Positions 17,498-26,903 of a DNA stretch of 58,646 nucleotides are shown here, piece by piece (positions within the stretch are counted from its first letter, which is position 1; each line of letters begins with the position of its first letter). The notes under the pieces are model-generated. The model had not been told where the DNA came from and did no database searches. It saw only the letters and a list, made by a program, of their open reading frames with translations. Origin of the DNA: an uncultured Clostridia bacterium (GTDB taxonomy: Bacteria > Bacillota > Clostridia > Oscillospirales > Ruminococcaceae). The stretch is taken from NCBI GenBank assembly GCA_947629335.1, contig CANRDI010000012.1, positions 1 to 58,646 on the forward strand, in the 5' to 3' direction. Both the position numbers and the translations under genes were made by a program.

Positions 17498-18682
17498 TTA
17501 TTCGTGCAGATCAATTCCGCGGTAGCGCGCAATTGCCGCAACATCTTTATCTCCGCGTCCCGAAAGACAGCAGATTATGATGTCGTCTTTTTTCATTGTC
17601 GGAGCGATCTTCATAAGATGTGCAACGGCATGCGCGCTTTCTATCGCGCAGATTATCCCCTCGGTGCGCGCGATATATTCAAACGCGTTTACCGCTTCGT
17701 CGTCCGTCACGGGAACATATTCCGCCCTGCCTATCGAGTGAAGATAAGCGTGTTCCGGACCGATACCGGGGTAGTCAAGCCCCGCAGATATCGAGTAAAC
17801 AGGCGCAATCTGTCCGTATTCGTTCTGACAGAAAAGGCTCTTCATTCCGTGGAAAATGCCGAGAGTTCCCGTTGCAATGGTTGCCGCTGTTTCGCCCGTA
17901 TCCACGCCGCGCCCTGCCGCTTCGCAGCCGATAAGCCGAACGTCCTTGTCGTTTATGAAATTATAGAACATTCCCATAGCGTTTGAGCCGCCGCCGACGC
18001 ACGCCATAACTGCCGTCGGAAGTTTGCCCTCTTTTTCGAGTATCTGTTCTCTTGCTTCTTTTGAGATAACGCTCTGGAAATCGCGTACTATCATCGGAAA
18101 CGGGTGAGGACCCATTACCGAGCCTAAAACGTAAAGCGTGTCGTCAACTCTGTTAGTCCAGTCGCGCATTGCCTCGTTCACCGCGTCTTTAAGCGTCATT
18201 GTTCCGCTTGTGACGGGGTGAACCTTTGCGCCTAAAAGCTCCATTCTGTAGACATTGAGCGCCTGTCTTACGGTATCTTCCTTGCCCATAAAAATTTCGC
18301 ACTCTAAGTCCATAAGCGCCGCCGCAGTTGCCGCGGCAACTCCGTGCTGACCCGCGCCCGTTTCGGCGATAATGCGCGTTTTGCCCATTTTTTTCGCAAG
18401 CAGGCACTGCCCCAAAACGTTGTTTATCTTGTGAGAACCCGTGTGATTAAGATCCTCGCGCTTGAAATAAATTTTCGCACCGCCGAGGTCGCGCGTCATT
18501 TTTTCTGCATAGTACAGCAGGGAAGGTCTGCCCGCATATTCGCGGTTCAGCTTGTCGAGTTCCGCGACAAAATCGGGATCGTTTTTATAATGCTCATAAG
18601 CTTCTTCCAGCTTATGTATTTCGTTCATAAGCGTTTCGGGGATATACTGTCCGCCGAAATCGCCGTATCGTCCTGTAGACAT
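17498..18682 (-). CDS. trpB: Tryptophan synthase beta subunit
   Basis: This PLP enzyme condenses indole with L-serine to make tryptophan. It has 394 residues, the normal length for TrpB1. The PLP lysine is Lys85 in HTGSHKIN, and the phosphate-binding loop GGGSNAMG is near residue 230. The frame continues upstream to 18721, but the ATG at 18682 has AAAGGAG seven to eight bases before it and gives the usual start, [19 protein letters not shown]. Genes trpF and trpA flank it in the same operon. Confidence 0.97.
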   Translation of the reverse strand: MSTGRYGDFGGQYIPETLMNEIHKLEEAYEHYKNDPDFVAELDKLNREYAGRPSLLYYAEKMTRDLGGAKIYFKREDLNHTGSHKINNVLGQCLLAKKMGKTRIIAETGAGQHGVAAATAAALMDLECEIFMGKEDTVRQALNVYRMELLGAKVHPVTSGTMTLKDAVNEAMRDWTNRVDDTLYVLGSVMGPHPFPMIVRDFQSVISKEAREQILEKEGKLPTAVMACVGGGSNAMGMFYNFINDKDVRLIGCEAAGRGVDTGETAATIATGTLGIFHGMKSLFCQNEYGQIAPVYSISAGLDYPGIGPEHAYLHSIGRAEYVPVTDDEAVNAFEYIARTEGIICAIESAHAVAHLMKIAPTMKKDDIIICCLSGRGDKDVAAIARYRGIDLHE

Positions 18683-18695
18683 AATTAAACTCCTT

Positions 18696-19313
18696 TCAGA
18701 AAGTAACTTTTTTTGCGGCATTTACTGCGGCAAGCATTTTCGCGCGGTCTTTTACACGGTCGGTTTCAATGCCGCTGCTCAGATCCACCGCATAGGGCTT
18801 GAATTTTTCGGCAAGTTCCGTTAAATTTTCGGGAGTAAGTCCTCCCGCAAGAAAGAACGGCGTCTTGATTTTTTCGGGGTCGATAAGCGAATGGTCGAAG
18901 GCTTTTCCCGAACCCGTTCCGCTGTCGAGCAGCAGAAAGTCCGCCCCCATGTCGTCCGCTCTTTTTATGTCGTCCGTGCTTGTCACCTTTACGGCTTTGA
19001 TTATCGGAACGCCCGTAAGCTCTTTCAGCCGTGCGATATATTCCGCGTCCTCGTTTCCGTGACACTGTAATATATCTGCTATTCCGCGCCTTGCAAATTC
19101 CGCAAACTTATATATGTCGGCATTTACCGAAACAGCGACCGACTTTATTTTCGAGGAAAGCCGCGATTTCAGTTTTTCGGCGGTTTCGATATCAATGTTT
19201 CTGTGGCTTTTCTCAAACATAACTATAAAGCCGATATAGTCGGGGCTTGCCTCGTTTGCGTATTCAATATCTTCTTCGCGGAACATTCCGCATAATTTTA
19301 TTTTAACGCTCAT
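18696..19313 (-). CDS. trpF: Phosphoribosylanthranilate isomerase
   Basis: It converts N-(5-phosphoribosyl)anthranilate to the carboxyphenylamino deoxyribulose phosphate by an Amadori rearrangement. The 205-residue TIM barrel has the N-terminal KLCGM motif with catalytic Cys8 and a [14 protein letters not shown] segment carrying the catalytic Asp. The C-terminal phosphate-binding segment (LAGGLTPEN, then VDLSSGIE) is intact. Its ATG overlaps the trpC TGA by one base (TGATG at 19315-19311), a sign of translational coupling. Confidence 0.95.
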   Translation of the reverse strand: MSVKIKLCGMFREEDIEYANEASPDYIGFIVMFEKSHRNIDIETAEKLKSRLSSKIKSVAVSVNADIYKFAEFARRGIADILQCHGNEDAEYIARLKELTGVPIIKAVKVTSTDDIKRADDMGADFLLLDSGTGSGKAFDHSLIDPEKIKTPFFLAGGLTPENLTELAEKFKPYAVDLSSGIETDRVKDRAKMLAAVNAAKKVTF

Positions 19314-20095
19314 CAGTATCCCCTGAGTTCTTTTAGTTTTGCGGTTTTGTCGTCCGCTCTCATAAGCGTTTCTCCTATCAGAGCCGCGTCTGCACCTATC
19401 TCTCGGAGCTTTTCCACATCATCTGCCGTCTTTATGCCGCTTTCCGAAACGAAAATTCTGTCGCGCGGAACAAGCTCGCGCAGCCGAGCGGAATTTCCCA
19501 CGTCAACCGAAAACGATTTTAAATCGCGGTTGTTTACTCCGATTATCTTCGCGCCGATTTTAACTGCGGTCTTTATTTCGTCCTCGCTGTGAGTTTCGAC
19601 AAGCGCCGAAAGTCCCAAAGAGTGGCTGAGTTCAAGATAACCTTTTAACTGCTGTTCACTAAGAATTGAGCATATAAGCAAGACCGCGCCTGCGCCGAGA
19701 ATTTTCGCTTCGTATATCATATACTCGCTTATTGTAAAATCCTTTCGCAGAACGGGAATTTTTACCTCGCTCGTTATTTCTTTGAGTATCTCGTCGCTGC
19801 CCTTAAACCAGAATGGCTCTGTAAGGCAGGATATCGCCGCCGCGCCCGCTTTTTCATAGTCCTTTGCGATTTGCAGATACGGAAAATCCTCGGCAATAAC
19901 GCCCTTTGAGGGAGATGCTTTTTTCACCTCGCAGATAAACGAGATGTCACTTCCCGAAAGCGCCCTATAAAACGGAAATCCCGTGTCTTTCGGCAATTTT
20001 TCCGCAAGCGCTTTTACCTCTGCGAGCGGTGTTTTTTCAGCTTTTTCGGCAATTCTCAGGCGCGTTTTTTGTGCAATTTCTTCAAGAATGTTCAT
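19313..20095 (-). CDS. trpC: Indole-3-glycerol phosphate synthase
   Basis: It closes the indole ring from the TrpF product with loss of CO2 and water. The 260-residue barrel carries ICEVKKASPSKG with the catalytic Lys, and the C-terminal phosphate motifs VSESGI and LIGETLMRAD. It starts at an ATG one base after the trpD stop, and its own TGA overlaps the trpF start, so the trpD-C-F stretch is tightly coupled. Confidence 0.96.
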   Translation of the reverse strand: MNILEEIAQKTRLRIAEKAEKTPLAEVKALAEKLPKDTGFPFYRALSGSDISFICEVKKASPSKGVIAEDFPYLQIAKDYEKAGAAAISCLTEPFWFKGSDEILKEITSEVKIPVLRKDFTISEYMIYEAKILGAGAVLLICSILSEQQLKGYLELSHSLGLSALVETHSEDEIKTAVKIGAKIIGVNNRDLKSFSVDVGNSARLRELVPRDRIFVSESGIKTADDVEKLREIGADAALIGETLMRADDKTAKLKELRGY

Positions 20096-20096
20096 A

Positions 20097-21107
20097 TTAT
20101 TCCACGCTGTTTGAGACCTTTATGTATTTTTCGAGAGTTTCGAGAGCTTTTCCGCTGTCTATCATTTCGGCAGCCGTTTTAATTCCCTCGTCAATGGTTA
20201 TTCCTTTATAAATATGGAGCGCCGAGCCTGCGTTAAGCAATACGGCGTCGCGTCCCGCGCATTTCTTTCCTCCGAGTATCTCGCGCGCGATAGCTGCGTT
20301 TTCTTTGGGTTCGCCGCCGCGTATCTCTGACATATCATGACGCGTAAATCCAAACTGTTCGGGAGTTATCTCGTATTTTGTAAATTTTTCGCCCTCAAAC
20401 TCGACTATTGAAGTAGGAGCGCCGACCGATATCTCGTCAAGTCTGTCCTGCCCGTAAACAGCCATTCCGCGCTTTACTCCTAACTTTACGAGCGTTTTCG
20501 ACATCGGTTCAAGAAGGCTCTCGTCATATACTCCCAAAAGCTGATAAGAAGCGTGAGCGGGGTTTGTGAGCGGACCGAGCAGGTTGAAAACGGTCGGTAT
20601 TCCGATTTCCTTGCGGACAGGACCGACGTATTTCATTGCCGTGTGGTATTTCTGCGCGAACATAAAGCACATTCCCACCTCGTCAAGCAGCTTTACACAA
20701 CCTTCGGGAGATACCGAAATGTTTATGCCGAGCGCTTCTAAAACGTCCGCCGCTCCGCATTTTGAAGACGCCGCGCGGTTTCCGTGCTTTGCTATCTTTG
20801 CTCCTGTCGCAGCGCATACAATGCCCGACATTGTGGATACGTTTATCGACTGCGCTCCGTCGCCGCCCGTGCCGACTATTTCAAGAATGTCGCCGCTGTA
20901 ATTTACTTGTGTTGCAACATCGCGCATTACATATGCGCTCGCCGAGGTTTCCTCGACGGTCTCGCCTTTAAGGTGAAGCGCGGTAAGATATGCGGCGGTC
21001 TGGGCGGGAGTTGTGTTTCCCGTCATAATTTCGCGCATTACTTCGCCTGCTTCGTCAAAGGTAAGGTTTTCGCCCTTTGCGGTTTTGATTATCGCTTCTC
21101 TTATCAT
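20097..21107 (-). CDS. trpD: Anthranilate phosphoribosyltransferase
   Basis: It joins anthranilate to PRPP. The 336-residue protein has the PRPP-binding Gly-rich loop [14 protein letters not shown] (from Gly79) and the [21 protein letters not shown] block typical of TrpD. AAAGGAGAT precedes the ATG. It is a separate protein from TrpG, unlike the fused form of enterobacteria. Confidence 0.97.
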   Translation of the reverse strand: MIREAIIKTAKGENLTFDEAGEVMREIMTGNTTPAQTAAYLTALHLKGETVEETSASAYVMRDVATQVNYSGDILEIVGTGGDGAQSINVSTMSGIVCAATGAKIAKHGNRAASSKCGAADVLEALGINISVSPEGCVKLLDEVGMCFMFAQKYHTAMKYVGPVRKEIGIPTVFNLLGPLTNPAHASYQLLGVYDESLLEPMSKTLVKLGVKRGMAVYGQDRLDEISVGAPTSIVEFEGEKFTKYEITPEQFGFTRHDMSEIRGGEPKENAAIAREILGGKKCAGRDAVLLNAGSALHIYKGITIDEGIKTAAEMIDSGKALETLEKYIKVSNSVE

Positions 21108-21128
21108 AATAACATCTCCTTTAAAAAT

Positions 21129-21701
21129 TTACAGTTTAATGTTAAGAAAATTTTCGGCAAAGGCTTTGCCGTTTGTCGTCAGTATACTTTCGGGGTGGAA
21201 CTGAAGTCCGAATATCGGATATTCTCTGTGTTCTACCGCCATTATCTCGCCGTCTGCCGTCCGCGCCGTTATTTTAAGCGTTTCGGGCATTGTGCTTTCG
21301 TCCGCCGCAAGCGAATGATAGCGCGCAACTTCGAGTTTGCCGCTTATTCCATTGAATATCGGGGAAGAAGTATCGTATTCAATAGCGGACTTTTTGCCGT
21401 GCATAAGTTTTTTCGCATAGGTTATCTTAGCGCCGAATGCTTCGCAGATAGCCTGATGTCCGAGACATACTCCCAAAACGGGAACTTTTCCCGCCGCTTT
21501 TACGATAAGTTCTTCGCATATTCCCGCGTCGGCGGGTCTGCCCGGACCGGGGCTTATTATGATATGCGAGGGTTTAAGCGCGAAAATTTCTTCGCATGAA
21601 AGCTCGTCGTTCCTTATTACCTTTATATCGGGTTCTATTGCTCCGATAAGCTGATATAAATTATATGAAAAGCTGTCGTAATTGTCTATAAGCAATATCA
21701 T
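21129..21701 (-). CDS. trpG: Anthranilate synthase glutamine amidotransferase subunit
   Basis: It releases ammonia from glutamine for TrpE. The class I amidotransferase triad is visible as Cys79 (GVCLGHQ), His169 and Glu171 (FHPES) in 190 residues. It lies 3 bases after trpE and has GAGGTAT before its ATG. The same subunit type can serve folate synthesis (PabA), and no second copy is in the window, so it may be shared. Confidence 0.96.
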   Translation of the reverse strand: MILLIDNYDSFSYNLYQLIGAIEPDIKVIRNDELSCEEIFALKPSHIIISPGPGRPADAGICEELIVKAAGKVPVLGVCLGHQAICEAFGAKITYAKKLMHGKKSAIEYDTSSPIFNGISGKLEVARYHSLAADESTMPETLKITARTADGEIMAVEHREYPIFGLQFHPESILTTNGKAFAENFLNIKL

Positions 21702-21704
21702 GGT

Positions 21705-23171
21705 TTATACCTCCTGTGAGGCTTCGAGCGCATTTACAACCGCCTTCGCCTTATTTATACATTCGGTAAATTCGTTTTCGGGTACGCTGTCGGCTACTAT
21801 TCCCGCGCCGCTTCTTACAAATACCTTTCCGTTTTTCTTAAAGCAAAGCCGAATAGCTATGCAGGTGTCGAGGTTTCCTCTGAAATCGATGTAGCCTATC
21901 GCGCCGCCGTAGATACCGCGCTTGTTGTTTTCAAGCTCGTTTATTATCTCGCAGGCGCGTATCTTCGGCGCACCCGAAAGCGTTCCTGCGGGAAGCACCG
22001 CGTCTACCGCGTCAAGCGCGGAAAATTCGTTTCTTATCTGCCCTCTTACCGTCGAGCCTATATGCATAACGTGAGAATACCGTTCAATCGACATATATTT
22101 TTCAACTTCAACACTTCCGAACTCGGAAATTTTGCCAATGTCGTTTCTTCCCAGATCAACAAGCATATTATGTTCGGAAAGCTCTTTTTCGTCTTTCAGA
22201 AGTCCCCGTTCAAGCTCTTTGTCCTCTGCGTCGGTCTTTCCGCGCGGTCTTGTTCCTGCAAGAGGGAATGTGTGCAGAACGCCGTTTTCGAGTTTTACGA
22301 GCGTTTCGGGGCTTGACCCCGCGACTTCCATATCGTCGCTCGAAAAATAGAACATATACGGCGAGGGGTTTGTTGTCCTTAACATTCTGTAGGTGTTTAA
22401 CAGGCTGCCCTCAAAGTCCGCGTCGAGGCGGTTTGAAAGCACGACTTGAAAAATATCGCCCTCGTAGATGTACTTTTTCGCGCGTTCAACCATTGCGCAG
22501 TACTGATCTTTGCTGAACAGCGGGCGAAATTCGCTTTTAAGACAAGCCTGTTTATCGGGTTCGGGCTTTCCCTCGCGTATAAGCCGCGCCATTTCATCAA
22601 GCTCTTTTTCGGCTTTTTTATATTCCTCGTCAATATTGTCGCCCGAAATATTCGTAATAAGTATCATCTTCTGGCGGATATTGTCAAAGGCTATTACATT
22701 ATTAAACAGCATAAGGTCAACATCTTTGAAATGTTCTTCGTCGAGCGCGTCGAGCGTGAGCCTCGGTTCGCTGTATTTAATATAGTCATAGCTGAAATAT
22801 CCCACAAACCCGCCCGTAAAGCTCGGAAATCCAGAAATAACAGGCGACCGGAACTTTGCCATAAGACCTCTGATATAGTCCGCAGGGCTTTTGACGTCGA
22901 GCGTTTCACATTCACCCGAAAGCACGTTTTTTGCTGTCAGCTTTCCGTTTGTGCATGAAATTTCAAGCGTCGGATTATATCCCAAAAATGTGTAGCGCCC
23001 CCATTTCTCCTGATTTTCGACCGATTCGAGGATATAAACGTGGCGGCTCACGGATTTAAGGATTTTAAGGACCTCTATGGGCGTCCTTATGTCCGAGAGA
23101 ATTTCCCGCTTTATCGGTATTCTGCTGTAATCGGAATACTTTTTTGCTTCTTCAAAACTTGGGGTCAACAT
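21705..23171 (-). CDS. trpE: Anthranilate synthase component I
   Basis: It makes anthranilate from chorismate and ammonia, the first committed step to tryptophan. The 488-residue chorismate-utilising enzyme has an N-terminal ILES-type motif near the usual tryptophan feedback site. Its C-terminal catalytic blocks include SPETLVKL, GTRPRGKT, GRNDIG, and PAGTLSGAPK. It is the first gene of the operon, with AAAGGAG before the ATG and a T-box leader upstream, so it is expected to be controlled both by tRNA-Trp charging and by feedback. Confidence 0.97.
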   Translation of the reverse strand: MLTPSFEEAKKYSDYSRIPIKREILSDIRTPIEVLKILKSVSRHVYILESVENQEKWGRYTFLGYNPTLEISCTNGKLTAKNVLSGECETLDVKSPADYIRGLMAKFRSPVISGFPSFTGGFVGYFSYDYIKYSEPRLTLDALDEEHFKDVDLMLFNNVIAFDNIRQKMILITNISGDNIDEEYKKAEKELDEMARLIREGKPEPDKQACLKSEFRPLFSKDQYCAMVERAKKYIYEGDIFQVVLSNRLDADFEGSLLNTYRMLRTTNPSPYMFYFSSDDMEVAGSSPETLVKLENGVLHTFPLAGTRPRGKTDAEDKELERGLLKDEKELSEHNMLVDLGRNDIGKISEFGSVEVEKYMSIERYSHVMHIGSTVRGQIRNEFSALDAVDAVLPAGTLSGAPKIRACEIINELENNKRGIYGGAIGYIDFRGNLDTCIAIRLCFKKNGKVFVRSGAGIVADSVPENEFTECINKAKAVVNALEASQEV

Positions 23172-23212
23172 ATCGTTCTCCTTTCCGAAATCCCGCCGCA
23201 GGCGTCCGCGTT

Positions 23213-23594
23213 CTCAAAATAAAAACCGTCCTTATGACAGTATTCTCCTGTCATAAGGACGGTGAAAAAATCGCCGCGATACCACCTTAATTCGCAAGGC
23301 TCGCCCCTGCGCACTCTGCGGGTACAAACATACCCCCGCGATTAACGCTCGCACACGTCGCGCAATACTCGCCGCGCATTCCATTCTGCAATCACGGTTT
23401 TCCGCGCGCCCTCGGCAGTCCATTTAAGAGCTTTTTTACAACAACGGGCATTATCATTATAACAACCCCGAATATTTCCAAAAAAGCTCAGACGTTTTGC
23501 TTTCTGCGGTACTCTCACCAACGACCGCTCTCTGTGAGCGCTTTATGCGTCTTTATCTCTGCTTCAACGGTTTATAAGGCATATTCAATTCAAC
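23213..23594 (-). promoter_or_regulatory. Tryptophan-type T-box leader
   Basis: The - strand carries the T-box core AAGGTGGTATCGCGGCG (23288-23272), which pairs in the antiterminator and binds the tRNA acceptor end. A perfect 15-bp terminator stem follows (23226-23240 with 23248-23262, then TTTTTATTTT). A stem III hairpin (GCGGG...CCCGC, near 23318-23339) and a stem I-like region with AGAGAGCGG and GGTGAG words (23510-23540) lie upstream. The specifier should be UGG. A TGG followed by A at 23480-23478 is a candidate and another lies at 23422-23420; I could not settle which. The tRNA identity is inferred from the trp genes. Confidence 0.92.
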
Positions 23595-23600
23595 ACGAAT

Positions 23601-23629
23601 ATTTTATCATATTTTTTTGTATTTGTCAA
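23601..23629 (-). promoter_or_regulatory. Sigma-A promoter of the trp operon
   Basis: On the - strand: TTGACA (23629-23624), 17 bases, TAAAAT (23606-23601). It places the RNA start near 23594, just ahead of the T-box stem I region. Confidence 0.88.
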
Positions 23630-23785
23630 GCGGAATTTCCGAAATATTTTAAGTGCTTTGTGTAAATTAGGTGAAAAATTTTGGCAATAAAATTTGGATA
23701 TTGTGCAAAATTACTGAAAATATATGGCGGATTTTGTCTGTTTAATGCTATGTGCCAAAAAACAGAGCTGTTTTTGTGCAGGATT

Positions 23786-23846
23786 TTGACAGCTTGTTGA
23801 AAAATTTAAAAAAGCTGTTGAAATTTTTTAAAATATGTTGTATAAT
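23786..23846 (+). promoter_or_regulatory. Promoter of the flagellar operon with inverted repeat
   Basis: TTGAAA (23818-23823), 17 bases, TATAAT (23841-23846) forms a good sigma-A promoter about 90 bases before flgB. ACAGCTT (23789-23795) and AAGCTGT (23812-23818) form an inverted repeat that touches the -35 box, a candidate operator for a flagellar master repressor. The leader has a second hairpin, AGCTTATG (23863-23870) with CATAAGCT (23898-23905). Confidence 0.75.
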
Positions 23847-23938
23847 GATTATGGATAATTGTAGCTTATGGGATTATTGCGCCTAAAAACAGGCTGTCAT
23901 AAGCTGAAATACATTTTTTCCGGCAAGGGGGTTTTATC

Positions 23939-24304
23939 ATGGCTCTATTTGATACCACTGCTTTCAGGATTGGCGAACAGGGACTTACCGTCCTGTGGCA
24001 GAAAATGCAGATAATCGAGCAGAATATCGCAAACGAGGATACGCCCGATTATAACTGCAAATACCTTACTTTTCACGGCGTGCTGAAGGATAAACTGCGC
24101 GCAAACGGCACTGTTAAGAAGGAGCTTAACCTTGCTCAACAACTTGTTGTTGATACTGTCACGGATGACCAGGCCGACGGAAACAACGTCGATCACGATA
24201 CACAGGCGGGCGAACTCTCTAAGGTGAGCTATCAGTTTGATACGCTTATAAATGAGATGAACGGAAATTTTGCCCGTATGAGAAGCGCTTTGGTTACTAA
24301 GTAA
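23939..24304 (+). CDS. flgB: Flagellar basal-body rod protein FlgB
   Basis: This proximal rod subunit is exported by the flagellar type III system. Its 121 residues carry the N-terminal rod signature (QIIEQNIANEDTPDY). It has a C-terminal helix for coiled-coil packing, as in other axial proteins. CAAGGGGG lies about ten bases before the ATG. It is the first gene of the operon and is followed 11 bases later by flgC. Confidence 0.95.
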   Translation: MALFDTTAFRIGEQGLTVLWQKMQIIEQNIANEDTPDYNCKYLTFHGVLKDKLRANGTVKKELNLAQQLVVDTVTDDQADGNNVDHDTQAGELSKVSYQFDTLINEMNGNFARMRSALVTK

Positions 24305-24315
24305 GGAGGACGGAA

Positions 24316-24774
24316 ATGGCTTTTTTGAGTTCTTTTGATATTCCTATTTCGGCTCTCACCGCTCAGCAGCTGAGGCTCGACATTATCGCGCAGAACGTTG
24401 CGAATGCCGACGATTTTGCGACAACTCCCGAAGACGCCTACAAAAGGCAAATGGTCGTTTTTAACGAGGACAGAAGCTTTAAGCGTATCCTCTGGACGAA
24501 AATGGGACAGCATGTCGCAAAGCGCTTTAATTATGTTCAGCTGAAGGGTGTTGAGTGTACGCAGGTGGTTGAGGACCCGACGCCGCCAAATCCTGTTTAC
24601 AGCCCCGACAATCCTCTTGCGGACGAGTTCGGATATGTCTACAAGAGCAACGTTGACGAAGCAATCGAGGAAATGGACGCGGTTGAGGCTACGAACAGCT
24701 ATAACGCGAATGTCGAGGTCTTTAATCTTGTAAAGAGCATGGCGTCTGCGGCGCTGAGGATTGGACAGGGCTGA
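24316..24774 (+). CDS. flgC: Flagellar basal-body rod protein FlgC
   Basis: A proximal rod subunit of 152 residues. The N-terminal motif LRLDIIAQNVANADDFATT is the FlgC form of the rod signature, and the C-terminal NSYNANVEVFNLVKSMASAA is typical. AAGGAGGACGG precedes the ATG. It is placed between flgB and fliE as in most Firmicutes. Confidence 0.95.
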   Translation: MAFLSSFDIPISALTAQQLRLDIIAQNVANADDFATTPEDAYKRQMVVFNEDRSFKRILWTKMGQHVAKRFNYVQLKGVECTQVVEDPTPPNPVYSPDNPLADEFGYVYKSNVDEAIEEMDAVEATNSYNANVEVFNLVKSMASAALRIGQG

Positions 24775-24827
24775 CGCTGTTGAATGACGGGATAATTTAA
24801 GCTATTATTAATAGGAGATACATAATT

Positions 24828-25142
24828 ATGGAATTTGTACCTTTTGTTTCACTTACGGAAATGAAGCCCATGACGGAAATGAAGGATATGGACACGCAAA
24901 AGTATGCGGTAAACGTGGACAGCGCGTCGTTTCTCGACATTTTCAGAGGACTTGTCGATAATGTCGTTGAGACAAACGAGCAGGTAGACCGCGATATGAT
25001 CGATGTTATGCTCGGAAATATCGATAATTTAGCCGAAGTACAGGCCAATATCGAAAAGGCAAATATGGCGGTTGAGCTTCTTGTTACAGTAAAAAATGAA
25101 GTCATAAGCTCATATAATTCTATTATAAATATGCAGATATAA
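24828..25142 (+). CDS. fliE: Flagellar MS-ring/rod junction protein FliE
   Basis: This 104-residue protein links the MS ring to the rod and is exported early. The C-terminal half (QANIEKANMAVELLVTVKNE) matches the conserved FliE helix. TAGGAGAT precedes the ATG. Identification also rests on its position between flgC and fliF. Confidence 0.93.
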   Translation: MEFVPFVSLTEMKPMTEMKDMDTQKYAVNVDSASFLDIFRGLVDNVVETNEQVDRDMIDVMLGNIDNLAEVQANIEKANMAVELLVTVKNEVISSYNSIINMQI

Positions 25143-25158
25143 GGTGGCATAAATAAAT

Positions 25159-26832
25159 ATGGGTGAAAGAGTAAAAAAAGTTACAGTATTTGTTAAAGAT
25201 AAATGGACGGGTTTTTCGACAGCCGTAAAAATTATGGTCGTGGCTATTCCTGTTGCGCTTATAGCTATAATAGTCATTCTTTCCGTTCTGCTCAATCATA
25301 GGAACGAGGCTACGCTGTATTCGGGACTTACAAGCACCGAGGCGGGAGAAATCGTTGCGCTGATACAAGAACAGGGCGTTACGGACGTCAGAATGACGAC
25401 GGCGGGAGATATAATAGTACCCGAAGATAAGGTAGACCAGCTCAGAATGAGCCTTCTTGTTCAGGGCTATCCGAAAAACGCCACAAACTACGATATCTGG
25501 AACGACGGAATAGACCTTTGGAGTACCGATTCGGATAAGCGCGAGGTTCAGCGTCAGCAAAGAGAAGCCCGCATTGCGGCTACGCTGGCGCAGCTTGACC
25601 CTGTAGCGACGGCGACTGTTATTTTAAACATGCCCGATACGCCGAATTATGTAATAACCGGCAAGGACGAAGTTCCGAGCGTTTCGGCTACCCTTAAACT
25701 GAGGGACGGTGAAAAAGGTGAGCTGACAAACGCCGAGGTAAGGGCGATATTCAGACTTATTGAAACAAGCGTCGAGGACCTTACCATTGACAATATTTCT
25801 GTTGTGGATACACAGGGGCGCGCTTATGAGTGGATCTCCGAAGAAGAGGAGAAAAACGGTCAGGTAGACGCGTCGGGCGTTCCCGTTGCGCGCAGAAGAC
25901 AGCAGTTTACGCTTGAAATAACCGAGGCGCTGAAATCACAGCTTGACACAATGCTCAAGAAAATTTGGGGCGAAAACGGATATACGCTCAATGTCGCGGC
26001 AGACCTCAACTTTGATGCGAAAAAAGTCGAGAGCACCGAGTATTTCCCCGTCGGCAATACCGACCACGGCGTAGCTAACCATGAGGACAGCGAGCAGGAG
26101 TGGATAGGCGAAACAAATTCGGGCGGACTTGTGGGAGTATCGCCGAACGGCGACAGATCGCCCGATGATTACCCGACGATAGACGGACTTGTTGACGGAG
26201 AGTCGTACTATTATAATAAGCACGAAATTCAGTACGACGTTACAAACGTTGTTACTACTATCGAGAAAGACGGCTATGAAATTGATAAACTGTCGGTGGG
26301 CGTGTGCATAAACTCCGACTCGCTGACGGAGGCTCAGCGCGAGGAAATCGAAGAAATGGTCGCAAGAGCGGCGGGAACAGAAGTAGATAACGTTTCTGTC
26401 TGGAACACAGTGTTCTCGCTTAACGGAACGGTCGGCGGCTCTACGTCAGGCGGCGATTTCACGGGAATTGTTACAAGACCCGTAGATACATACAGAAATA
26501 TGCTTCTGTTTATCGTTATCGCGCTCGGTATCATACTTGTGCTTTTGCTTATAGCTTCGCTGTTTATGAGCAGAAGCCGCAAGAAAAAGATCAGAAAACG
26601 CCAGGAAGCGGCGGCTGTGGCGGCTTCTTCGCAGTACAGCGGCGCTGCAAACGGCGGTATGGCATATGATGATTCTCCGAAAGAGGTCGATTTCAATATT
26701 GCGAGCCTTACGGAAGAAGCCGGAAAGGATTCGCGCGAAACTATCCTCAAACGCGAGATTTCGGAGTTCGCAAAGTCAAATCCCGAAATCGTCGCCTCGA
26801 TCATCAAAAATATGCTCAGAGAAGAGAGCTGA
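25159..26832 (+). CDS. fliF: Flagellar MS-ring protein FliF
   Basis: This 557-residue inner-membrane ring protein is the base on which the motor is built. Two membrane segments flank a large extracytoplasmic part: about residues 20-48 and 433-466. The ring-building motif region contains YSGLTSTEAGEIVALIQEQG and NMPDTPNYV. The acidic C-terminal tail (about 490-557) should bind FliG. The ATG follows AAGGTGG. It is spaced 16 bases after fliE. Confidence 0.96.
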   Translation: MGERVKKVTVFVKDKWTGFSTAVKIMVVAIPVALIAIIVILSVLLNHRNEATLYSGLTSTEAGEIVALIQEQGVTDVRMTTAGDIIVPEDKVDQLRMSLLVQGYPKNATNYDIWNDGIDLWSTDSDKREVQRQQREARIAATLAQLDPVATATVILNMPDTPNYVITGKDEVPSVSATLKLRDGEKGELTNAEVRAIFRLIETSVEDLTIDNISVVDTQGRAYEWISEEEEKNGQVDASGVPVARRRQQFTLEITEALKSQLDTMLKKIWGENGYTLNVAADLNFDAKKVESTEYFPVGNTDHGVANHEDSEQEWIGETNSGGLVGVSPNGDRSPDDYPTIDGLVDGESYYYNKHEIQYDVTNVVTTIEKDGYEIDKLSVGVCINSDSLTEAQREEIEEMVARAAGTEVDNVSVWNTVFSLNGTVGGSTSGGDFTGIVTRPVDTYRNMLLFIVIALGIILVLLLIASLFMSRSRKKKIRKRQEAAAVAASSQYSGAANGGMAYDDSPKEVDFNIASLTEEAGKDSRETILKREISEFAKSNPEIVASIIKNMLREES

Positions 26833-26903
26833 GCTGTTTAAAAACGGTTCTCCTTTCGGGGCGGGCGTATTTGTGCCAATGTTGAATTAAGAGGTGTTGA
26901 TTT

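Noticed and set aside
17066-17986. Long open frames opposite trpA/trpB (306 codons) and opposite trpD/trpG (20784-21599)
   Set aside because: They lie fully antisense to well-supported trp genes, have Cys/Arg/Tyr-rich unlikely composition and no ribosome sites.
23847-23938. A c-di-GMP (GEMM) riboswitch before flgB, as known in some Clostridia
   Set aside because: The leader is only about 90 bases and lacks the conserved GCAAA and tetraloop receptor parts of GEMM-I; only a simple hairpin is seen.
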